From an uncultured Oscillospiraceae bacterium (GTDB lineage Bacteria > Bacillota_A > Clostridia > Oscillospirales > Oscillospiraceae), in the NCBI GenBank assembly GCA_900757695.1, contig CAAEOU010000254.1, positions 1 to 13,249 on the forward strand: a stretch of 13,249 bases of DNA, written 5' to 3'. Below, piece after piece: positions 5,919 to 12,328 of the stretch. The notes beneath the pieces were generated by a model. That model saw only the letters and a program-made list of their open reading frames with translations, was not told the DNA's origin and searched no databases. Position 1 is the first letter of the stretch. Every line of letters starts with the position of its first letter. The translations under genes were made by a program, and so were the position numbers.

Positions 5919-6383
5919 TTATGCTTTGGCCCAGGTCTGAAGCTTTTGGGTCTGCTCCGGGGTAAGGCAGCGCTTTGGCAGCACAGAGCAATTTTTCTTA
6001 TCGGAATACAGCAGGAAATCACTGCGGCTATGCCGCAGCTTGGCCTGCTGCCACGAAAATTCTGCCGTCTGTCCACCCACCGTCAGAGAATACCCCTCCG
6101 GAGAAATCACATAGTCCAGCACGGCCTCATCATACTTCATGGGGCCAAAGTTCTTTCTGCCGGAAAATTCATAGGCCAGCGCCAACAGGATCAGGATCAC
6201 TGCGGGGCACACCCATGTAAAGACCGAGAAATGCCGCTGCACCAGAGCCACCACCAAAACCACCGCATAAACTGCGGCCCAAAGGATCAGATAGGTCTTC
6301 CGCATCATGCGCCGCATGGACTGCATGACTTCGCCGGGGGTAAGATGTTCTACACGAACAGCAAAGGAATCAGGATGCTCCAT
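5919..6383 (-). CDS. YcxB-like small membrane protein
   Basis: A 154-residue protein with a short cytoplasmic N-terminus, two adjacent membrane segments (about residues 30-48 and 53-72) and a C-terminal soluble domain of about 80 residues. That domain has the YcxB-like pattern: YDEAVLDYVISPEGYSL at 84-100, then W111, FLLYSDKKNCSVLPKRCLT at 123-141, ending in a short helix. YcxB-like proteins are widespread in Firmicutes; their role is not known to me. The start at 6383 is preferred because GGAGGG lies about 11 bases upstream; an earlier in-frame ATG at 6425 lies inside the pta terminator and is unlikely. It is downstream of pta on the same strand but separated by a strong terminator, so it is probably transcribed separately or by read-through. 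Confidence 0.75.
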   Translation of the reverse strand: MEHPDSFAVRVEHLTPGEVMQSMRRMMRKTYLILWAAVYAVVLVVALVQRHFSVFTWVCPAVILILLALAYEFSGRKNFGPMKYDEAVLDYVISPEGYSLTVGGQTAEFSWQQAKLRHSRSDFLLYSDKKNCSVLPKRCLTPEQTQKLQTWAKA

Positions 6384-6413
6384 CAAATCAAAAGCCCTCC
6401 AATGAAGAATACA

Positions 6414-6439
6414 GCCCCGCCGCATTCCTGCGGCGGGGC
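6414..6439 (-). terminator. Strong intrinsic terminator of pta
   Basis: A perfect 11-bp GC stem (GCCCCGCCGCA at 6414-6424 with TGCGGCGGGGC at 6429-6439) and a four-base loop, followed on the minus strand by TGTATTCTT. It lies about 30 bases after the pta stop codon. Confidence 0.85.
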
Positions 6440-6470
6440 CAGGATATGTACAAGGATAAATCGCCGATGC

Positions 6471-7442
6471 TTATGCCAGACCAGCGGTGATGATGGCCAT
6501 CTTGTAGACCTCATCTGCGTTGCAGCCACGGCTCAGATCGTTGATGGGGGCATTCAGGCCCAGCAGGATGGGGCCGTAAGCAGCGAAGCCGCCCAGACGA
6601 GCTGCGATCTTATAGCCGATGTTACCAGCGGTAACGTCGGGGAAGATGAAGGTGTTTGCCTGACCTGCAACCGGAGAGCCGGGGAACTTCAGCTGGCCAA
6701 CCTCGGGAGCAACGGCAGCATCAAACTGCATCTCGCCGTCCACGGGAACGGACATAACTTCCTTGGCCTTGGCAACCGCATTCTGAACCTTGGTGACCTC
6801 ATCGTCCTTTGCAGAGCCCTTGGTGGAGAAGCTCAGGAAAGCGACCTTGGGATCAATGCCGAAGGTCTCAGCGCACTTTGCGGTCTCCTGTGCGATCTCA
6901 ACCAGGTTGTCCTCGGTGGGATGAATGTTGATGGCGCAGTCGCCCATCGCCAGCTTTTCCTGCGTGCCGTCTGCCTTATCACGAACCATGATGAAGCAGG
7001 AGGACACGATGGAGTTGCCGGGCTTGGTCTTAATGAGCTGCAGTGCGGGACGAACGGTATCGGCGGTGGAGTAGGTAGCGCCACCCAGCAGGCAGTCAGC
7101 CTTACCCATCTTAACCAGCATGGTGCCGAAGTAGTTGCCCTTCAGCAGATTGGCCTTGCACTGCTCAGGGGTCATCTTGCCCTTACGCAGCTCAACCATC
7201 TTCTCAACCATGGCGTCCATCTCAGCATAGGTCTCAGGATCGATGATCTCTACGCCCTCGATATCAAAGCCGCCCTTCTTGGCAGCAGCCTCGACCTCGG
7301 CTACGTTGCCAACCAGAACAACCTTCATGATGCCCTCTGCCTTAATGCGGGCAGTGGCTTCCAGAATACGAGCGTCAGGGCCCTCGGTGAACACGATGGT
7401 CTTGGGGTCCTTCTTCAGCTTTTCAACCAGAGTATCAAACAT
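6471..7442 (-). CDS. pta: Phosphate acetyltransferase
   Basis: A 323-residue cytosolic enzyme that converts acetyl-CoA and phosphate to acetyl phosphate and CoA, the step before acetate kinase in fermentative ATP production. Family signatures visible: GGATYSTADTVRPALQ at 120-135, SFSTKGSA at 204-211, FPDVTAGNIGYKIA at 267-280 and GPILLGLNAPINDLSRG at 290-306. The length matches the short, single-domain Pta of Firmicutes (about 325-330), without the N-terminal regulatory domain of enteric Pta. The start has GGAGG 8-9 bases upstream. Codon use is visibly more biased than in neighbouring genes (nearly all Lys AAG, Glu GAG, Ala GCN limited), as in highly expressed genes. It has a near-consensus promoter and a strong terminator, so it is probably a single-gene transcript. 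No ackA is in the window, although pta and ackA are often adjacent. Confidence 0.97.
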   Translation of the reverse strand: MFDTLVEKLKKDPKTIVFTEGPDARILEATARIKAEGIMKVVLVGNVAEVEAAAKKGGFDIEGVEIIDPETYAEMDAMVEKMVELRKGKMTPEQCKANLLKGNYFGTMLVKMGKADCLLGGATYSTADTVRPALQLIKTKPGNSIVSSCFIMVRDKADGTQEKLAMGDCAINIHPTEDNLVEIAQETAKCAETFGIDPKVAFLSFSTKGSAKDDEVTKVQNAVAKAKEVMSVPVDGEMQFDAAVAPEVGQLKFPGSPVAGQANTFIFPDVTAGNIGYKIAARLGGFAAYGPILLGLNAPINDLSRGCNADEVYKMAIITAGLA

Positions 7443-7475
7443 GTTAATTACCTCCGTAAAAATAATTTGGGATAA

Positions 7476-7501
7476 CGGATGGCAGACGGATCTGTCATCC
7501 G
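7476..7501 (-). promoter_or_regulatory. Hairpin at the predicted 5' end of the pta mRNA
   Basis: CGGATG (7476-7481) pairs with CATCCG (7496-7501) and CAGA with TCTG inside it, leaving one A/C mismatch and a UCCG tetraloop in the minus-strand RNA. The predicted start (near 7498) falls at the base of this stem, so the transcript would begin with a structured end about 33 bases before the ribosome site. A stabilising role is inference only. Confidence 0.45.
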
Positions 7502-7503
7502 CT

Positions 7504-7532
7504 ATTATACAACATTACCCTGCTTATCTCAA
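7504..7532 (-). promoter_or_regulatory. Strong sigma-A promoter of pta
   Basis: On the minus strand TTGAGA (7527-7532, five of six) and TATAAT (7504-7509, full consensus) lie 17 bases apart. The expected start is near 7498, giving a leader of about 55 bases. Confidence 0.85.
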
Positions 7533-7560
7533 CAGAAAAAATCGACGGGAACGGAAAAAT

Positions 7561-8937
7561 TCACGTTTCTTTCTCTTCGTCCTCTGTGGCTTCTGCCTCG
7601 TCTGCGTCTCCGGGCGCACTTTTCGCAGAAATCCGTTGATGCTTTTTTGCGGCCCGCTTCTTCTGACGCTTGGAGGTTGGATTCCATTTCTGGAAGTCCT
7701 TCCGAGGCGGGTAATTCCAGTTGGTATAGTCCGAAGTTTTGGTGGAAAGCTCCCGCTTCTTCAGCAGGAAGTTTACCAGCTCCGAGATGATCTTGTAGAT
7801 CACCGCAAACAGCGGCACCGCAATGACCATGCCGAGGACCCCAAACAGGCTGCCGAACACCAGCAGGGATACCACCACCCAGATGCTGTCCAGACCTGTA
7901 GCGTCTCCAAGAATTGCAGGGCCGATGATATTTCCATCGATCTGCTGAAGTATAATAACAAAAATTACAAAGTACAGGCATTCCATGGGATCGATTACCA
8001 GCAGCAGCAGTGCTGAGGGGATCGCACCCAGATAGGGGCCAAAGAAGGGAATGATATTGGTAACACCTACGATGATGGAGATTAGCATGGTATAGGGCAT
8101 ATCAAGAATGCGAAGTCCCACGAAGCACAGCACGCCGATAATCAGGGAATCGATGATCTTGCCGCCAATAAACCCGCCAAACACCCGGTTGGCAAAGGTG
8201 CAGACATTGCAGACATAGCCGCCCTTTTTCTGCCCCAGCACCGCATAGCATAGCTTTTTGGCCTGAGCCAGAAACTTGTCCTTTCCGGACAGCAGGTAGA
8301 TGGAGATAATGACACCGATGATCAGATTCAGCATGGATTTTGCAATATTCATCACGCCAGTGGTCAGGCTTGCCAGAATCGCCTGCATCTTAGGCAATAC
8401 CGTTTCGGTCAGGAAGCTGTTTAAGTAACTGTAAACCTGATCCATGATCCCCTGCGTAACATCCTCGGCAATACTGCCGTTGATAAATTCCTGAATCCAC
8501 TTACTGAGGGTATTATAGTAGGAGGGAAAGTTCCCGATGATCGTGGTGATGCTCTCCAGCAGCTGGGGCAGCACCATAGCGATCAGCGCCCACACCACCA
8601 GCACCGCCAGAACCAGGGATGCAAGGATCCCAATGGCCTTTGCCATGCCTGCGGCCTTTTTGGCGGGCAGGAGCTTGCATAGCTGAGGCTCTAAAAGTTT
8701 CCGGATTCGATCCTCAATGGGATGCAGCAGATACGCAATGCCAAGCCCATAGAGCACCGGCGACAGCGTCCGGAGAAACGCCTTTACATAGCCGAAAAAG
8801 GCCGGCATTTTGGTGATAAACTGCGCCGCAATAATGCAGGCAACCACAACGATAAACGCAGTCAATCCCCACCGGAAGTAGATATTCTCCCGGTGGATTT
8901 CAAACAGTGTATCCTTCTTTTTCTGTTGGTCGTCCAT
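7561..8937 (-). CDS. AI-2E (PerM/UPF0118) family membrane protein
   Basis: A 458-residue polytopic membrane protein of the AI-2E transporter family. Members are described as exporters of the autoinducer AI-2 or as ion/proton antiporters, so the substrate cannot be set from sequence. Features: an N-terminal helix (about 24-42), further helices at about 55-75 and 100-125, a large extracytoplasmic-type segment, then the conserved core NIIPFFGPYLGAIPSALL at 294-311 and QQIDGNIIGPAILGDATGLD at 331-350, and the last helices to about 393. The tail (about 395-458) is unusual: a Trp/Tyr/Pro-rich stretch, a very basic stretch (KRQKKRAAKKHQR at 423-435) and a final acidic stretch of Asp/Glu. The start at 8937 is chosen for AGGGGG 7 bases upstream; an in-frame ATG six codons earlier lies before that site. 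The stop is 118 bases from pta on the same strand. Confidence 0.9.
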   Translation of the reverse strand: MDDQQKKKDTLFEIHRENIYFRWGLTAFIVVVACIIAAQFITKMPAFFGYVKAFLRTLSPVLYGLGIAYLLHPIEDRIRKLLEPQLCKLLPAKKAAGMAKAIGILASLVLAVLVVWALIAMVLPQLLESITTIIGNFPSYYNTLSKWIQEFINGSIAEDVTQGIMDQVYSYLNSFLTETVLPKMQAILASLTTGVMNIAKSMLNLIIGVIISIYLLSGKDKFLAQAKKLCYAVLGQKKGGYVCNVCTFANRVFGGFIGGKIIDSLIIGVLCFVGLRILDMPYTMLISIIVGVTNIIPFFGPYLGAIPSALLLLVIDPMECLYFVIFVIILQQIDGNIIGPAILGDATGLDSIWVVVSLLVFGSLFGVLGMVIAVPLFAVIYKIISELVNFLLKKRELSTKTSDYTNWNYPPRKDFQKWNPTSKRQKKRAAKKHQRISAKSAPGDADEAEATEDEEKET

Positions 8938-9072
8938 AGCGTGTCCCCCTGTCACCCAAATCTATCATTAAGTATATCATATCCCATAAAAAAATCCACC
9001 GATTCCCTCTGCATTTTCAAAAAAAGCCCGGATGGAAAGCACAAATCGGTGTCCCACCACACATATCCCCAA

Positions 9073-9101
9073 TTGCATCCCCTGCACAAAGCAGGTATGA
9101 T
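9073..9101 (+). promoter_or_regulatory. Promoter of the flavin oxidoreductase with an inverted repeat in the spacer
   Basis: TTGCAT (9073-9078) and TATGAT (9096-9101) with a 17-base spacer. The spacer contains CCTGC-ACAAA-GCAGG (9080-9094), a perfect 5-bp inverted repeat centred between the two boxes, a plausible operator. The rest of the gap 8938-9072 is AT-rich and must hold the promoter of the divergent AI-2E gene, for which I see only weak boxes near 8970-8975 on the minus strand. Confidence 0.65.
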
Positions 9102-9145
9102 AGATTCATTAGAACACAAAACAATCAGCAGAAAGGACAGATTTT

Positions 9146-11263
9146 ATGAATCACCGCTATGCGCACATTCTTTCCCCCGTCAAGGTTGGAAATCTGGTGC
9201 TGAAAAACCGTCTCATCAACTCCAAATGCATCCCGGAGGGAATTCAGGGCCCACAGACCTGGCCCACGGAGCAGACCATCAATTTTGCAGCATCCCTTGC
9301 GAAAAACGGCGCCGCCATTGTCACCTGTGCCCCGGGTATGTTCCGGGACTGTGACCCACACCAGATGTTCACCAGCGACTTTAACATGGAGGATCGCCAT
9401 GTGAAGCGCTGCTTCCGCCGAATGATCGACCGGATCCATGCACATGGCTCCGTGGCCTCTGCCTCCACCATGATCTACGTTCCTGCAAACAAGGCTATTT
9501 CCGATATCTATGACATGTCCGTGATCCCGGAATCGGTGCTTCGTGGCGGACCGGAATGTATCCTTGGCCGAGACGGCAAGCCGCTGCCCGGAATGACCAA
9601 AGACGAAATCCATGATTTTATTTCCCGGTTTGCCCAGCGATGTCATCAGCTCCAATCCATTGGCTTTGATATGGTAAATATCTACATGAGCTACGACGCC
9701 TCTATTCTCGCAAAATCGCTTTCTCCGGTATTTAATCAGCGGAAGGATGAATACGGCGGCAGCTTCGAGAACCGTGCACGGCTGACGCTGGAGCTGTTCC
9801 GGGAAATCAAGCGGGTCTGCGGTCAGGATTTCCCCATTGAGATCCAGATCTCCGGCCGGGAATTTCCCGAAGGCGGCTACACAAAAGAGGATTTTCTCCA
9901 CTATTGCAAGCTCTGTGAGGGGCTGGTAGACATTTTCCAGATTCGTGCATGGACCGGCGATATGACCCATGCCAGCCATTATACTTCCCCCAAGGAGAAC
10001 CCCACCAATCTGGAATACGCCGCCGCCTTCAAGGCCGCCGGAATCAAGGGGCTCTGCGCACCTGTGGGCGGTTTTCAGGATCTGGGCCTCATTGAGCAGT
10101 TTATCGCAGAGGGCAAAACCGATCTGGTGGCCATGGCCAGAGCCTTTATTTGTGATGAGGAGTATGGGATCAAGCTGCTGGAGGGCCGTGGCGAAGACGT
10201 AGTTCCCTGTATTCACTGCGACAACTGTCATCAGGCCTACTGTGCCGTTAACCCCAAGATTGGCCTTCAGGAGGTCTGGCCCCATATGTTCTCCGCTCCC
10301 AGAGCAGTCAAAAAGGTCGCCGTCATCGGCGGCGGCCCTGCCGGCATGGAGGCCGCCATTACTGCCGCCCAGCGTGGGCATCAGGTCACACTCTTTGAGC
10401 AGTCGGATTCTCTGGGCGGCCAGCTCCGCCACGCCGACTATCTGCCCTGCAAATGGTCCCTTCACGACTTCAAAGAATATCTCGTCCGTCAGCTCGGAAA
10501 GGCTGATGTACAGGTGGAGCTGGGGGTCACCGCAACGCCGGAGATGGTAGCGGGCTATGATGCGGTCATTGCCGCCTGCGGCGCACGCCCCAAGGCTGCT
10601 CCCATCCCCGTAGAATCCGGCGTAAAGGTCTGGACCCCCATGGATGTATTCGGCCATGAGGCAGAGCTGGGCCGACATGTAGCCATTGTGGGCGGTGCTA
10701 TGACCGCCGTTGATACGGCCTTCTATCTGCTGGATCACGGCCATACCGTCACCATGCTCACCCGGAACCGTCAGGCCGGCCACGACTACAACGCCCACAG
10801 TAAGGGGGCCTTTGAGGAACTGCTGAAAAGCCGTGAGGGGCTGACGATCCTTACAAACTGCCAGACAGACGCCATTGGAAACGGCACTCTTTCCTACACC
10901 ATCACCTACGGTGCGCCCGAGCCCATGATGATGCCCATGGGCAATCCCGATGATATGCCGCCCATGCCCGGCCCCGCAGCGGCTCCGGATGGCCCAAAGG
11001 AGCCGCTGCGCACCGAATCCGGCACATTGGCCTTCGACAGCGTTGTGGTCTCCGCCGGCCGAGATGGTCTGGTAGACGAGAGCTACGCCTTCGCCGGAAA
11101 AACGCCGGAATTCTATGTGGCCGGAGATGCCTGCCTTCTGTCCTTTGAAACCCTGCAGGGCGGCCCCGGCGGTGCCGATGGAGATCGGGCCCATGGGCAG
11201 ACCACTCACGGCACCATCCGTCACGCCATGTTCACCGGCTACACGGCAGCCAGCAACCTGTAA
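9146..11263 (+). CDS. NADH:flavin oxidoreductase, FadH/BaiCD-like (Old Yellow Enzyme barrel plus FAD/NAD domain)
   Basis: A 705-residue iron-sulfur flavoprotein. Residues about 5-340 form an Old Yellow Enzyme (FMN) barrel, with the family stretch SLSPVFNQRKDEYGGSFENR at 191-210. A cluster of four cysteines follows (C355, C358, C361, C366, then AVNP), expected to hold 4Fe-4S. Residues about 388-705 are a FAD/NAD(P) domain: VIGGGPAGMEAA at 393-404, IVGGAMTAVD at 514-523 and YVAGDAC at 657-663. Relatives reduce activated C=C bonds (2,4-dienoyl-CoA, 2-enoates, bile-acid enones) using NAD(P)H. Odd features: the usual His-x-x-His of the barrel is Tyr180-x-x-Tyr183, the cysteine spacing is shorter than in FadH, and a Met/Pro-rich insert lies at about 590-620. 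AAAGGA lies about 9 bases before the start and a clear promoter precedes it. The substrate is unknown. Confidence 0.92.
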   Translation: MNHRYAHILSPVKVGNLVLKNRLINSKCIPEGIQGPQTWPTEQTINFAASLAKNGAAIVTCAPGMFRDCDPHQMFTSDFNMEDRHVKRCFRRMIDRIHAHGSVASASTMIYVPANKAISDIYDMSVIPESVLRGGPECILGRDGKPLPGMTKDEIHDFISRFAQRCHQLQSIGFDMVNIYMSYDASILAKSLSPVFNQRKDEYGGSFENRARLTLELFREIKRVCGQDFPIEIQISGREFPEGGYTKEDFLHYCKLCEGLVDIFQIRAWTGDMTHASHYTSPKENPTNLEYAAAFKAAGIKGLCAPVGGFQDLGLIEQFIAEGKTDLVAMARAFICDEEYGIKLLEGRGEDVVPCIHCDNCHQAYCAVNPKIGLQEVWPHMFSAPRAVKKVAVIGGGPAGMEAAITAAQRGHQVTLFEQSDSLGGQLRHADYLPCKWSLHDFKEYLVRQLGKADVQVELGVTATPEMVAGYDAVIAACGARPKAAPIPVESGVKVWTPMDVFGHEAELGRHVAIVGGAMTAVDTAFYLLDHGHTVTMLTRNRQAGHDYNAHSKGAFEELLKSREGLTILTNCQTDAIGNGTLSYTITYGAPEPMMMPMGNPDDMPPMPGPAAAPDGPKEPLRTESGTLAFDSVVVSAGRDGLVDESYAFAGKTPEFYVAGDACLLSFETLQGGPGGADGDRAHGQTTHGTIRHAMFTGYTAASNL

Positions 11264-11272
11264 GGCTCCATA

Positions 11273-11301
11273 TTGCACCTTTTCCATTTTCCGTGTATAC
11301 T
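11273..11301 (+). promoter_or_regulatory. Promoter of the alpha/beta hydrolase
   Basis: TTGCAC (11273-11278), a 17-base spacer and TATACT (11296-11301), directly after the flavoprotein stop codon. It lets the hydrolase be expressed separately from the flavoprotein; no terminator lies between the genes, so read-through is also possible. Confidence 0.7.
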
Positions 11302-11331
11302 AGCCTTACCAACACATGAGGAGGGATTCTT

Positions 11332-12276
11332 ATGCCGGCTTTTATCCGGGAATCCGCACATTTTCAGTCCGCAGACGGAAAAACACAGGTTGCCGCCTTT
11401 TTCTATACGCCGACAGTACAGCCCATCCGTGCTGTGGTTCAATTGAGCCACGGTATGTGCGAATATATCTGCCGCTACGAGCCTATGTTCACGGTGCTCT
11501 CCGAGGCCGGGATTGCAGTATGCGGCAATGACCATCTGGGCCATGGAGAAACCAGCAATCCCAAGGACTACGGCTTTATGGCCGAGAAGAACGGCTACCA
11601 GTATGTGCTCCGGGATCTCTACACCATGAATACGCTGGGGCATGAGAAGTTTCCCGGGATCCCCTATTTTCTGCTGGGACACAGCATGGGCAGCTTCTAT
11701 GCCAGATGGTATGCAGAACTGCACCCGGAAACCATTGACGGCCTGATTATCAGCGGCACCGGTGGGCCAAGCCCCCTGATGCCCTTTGGGCGGCGTCTGG
11801 CCGGACTGCTGGCACGGCTCCGAGGCCCCCGGTATGTCTCCAAGTTCATGGTCAAGTGCAGCATGGGCTCCTATTGCAAGAAAATACCCGATGCCACCTC
11901 CGGCAACGCATGGCTCAGCCGTGATCCGGAGGTCTGGGAAAAATATGCCGCTGACGAAAAATGCAATTTTTCCTTTACAGTGTCCGCCTATCGGGATATG
12001 CTCACCGCTTATACCCATGTGAACACCAGCGACTGGGCAAGCCGCATTCCCAAGGATCTGCCCGTCTATCTCTACTCCGGTGACTGTGACCCTGTAGGCA
12101 ACTACGGCAAGGGCGTTACCGCCGTCTACCAGCTGCTCCGTCAGGCCCAGCTCTCCGATGTGACCCTGCGGCTGTATCCCGGCGGACGGCATGAGATGCA
12201 CAACGAGACCAATAAGGACGAGGTATTTACCGAGCTGATCCACTGGATCGCACTGCACATTCCCGGCACCTCCTGA
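11332..12276 (+). CDS. Alpha/beta hydrolase (lysophospholipase/monoacylglycerol-lipase-like)
   Basis: A 314-residue alpha/beta-hydrolase of the serine-hydrolase (Hydrolase_4) type, expected to hydrolyse ester bonds of lipids such as monoacylglycerols or lysophospholipids. Visible features: oxyanion segment QLSHGMCEY at 37-45, NDHLGHGET at 66-74, the nucleophile elbow LGHSMGS at 115-121 with Ser118, the acid in YSGDCDPVG (D253 is the usual position) and catalytic His287 in GGRHEMHNE. A cap-like insertion lies between about 145 and 230. There is no signal peptide, so it probably acts in the cytosol. The start follows GAGGAGG by about 7 bases. It has its own promoter just after the flavoprotein gene and ends at a strong bidirectional terminator. 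Some relatives are peptidase- or thioesterase-like, so the exact substrate is open. Confidence 0.9.
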   Translation: MPAFIRESAHFQSADGKTQVAAFFYTPTVQPIRAVVQLSHGMCEYICRYEPMFTVLSEAGIAVCGNDHLGHGETSNPKDYGFMAEKNGYQYVLRDLYTMNTLGHEKFPGIPYFLLGHSMGSFYARWYAELHPETIDGLIISGTGGPSPLMPFGRRLAGLLARLRGPRYVSKFMVKCSMGSYCKKIPDATSGNAWLSRDPEVWEKYAADEKCNFSFTVSAYRDMLTAYTHVNTSDWASRIPKDLPVYLYSGDCDPVGNYGKGVTAVYQLLRQAQLSDVTLRLYPGGRHEMHNETNKDEVFTELIHWIALHIPGTS

Positions 12277-12287
12277 AATCACAAAAA

Positions 12288-12328
12288 CAGCGTACTGGAG
12301 CATAGGCTTCCGGTACGCTGTTGTTTTT
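12288..12328. terminator. Bidirectional terminator between the hydrolase and mtaB
   Basis: CAGCGTAC (12288-12295) pairs with GTACGCTG (12313-12320), with GGA/TCC pairing further inside after single mismatches. The plus strand follows with TTGTTTTT and the minus strand with TTTTTG. The plus-strand T run overlaps the mtaB stop codon (12327-12329), so the two convergent genes share it very compactly. Confidence 0.85.

Noticed and set aside
5907..7475. A 522-codon plus-strand open frame opposite pta and the YcxB-like gene.
   Set aside because: It spans two genes and the pta terminator, has no motif, and is explained by the biased codon use of pta.
9125..11287. A 720-codon open frame antisense to the whole flavoprotein gene.
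   Set aside because: The plus-strand frame has complete family motifs, a ribosome site and a promoter. The antisense frame is open because the sense gene rarely uses TTA, CTA and TCA codons, and its translation shows no recognisable motif.
11239..12303. A 354-codon minus-strand open frame opposite the hydrolase.
   Set aside because: The sense strand has the full catalytic triad and promoter; the antisense translation has no motif and no ribosome site.
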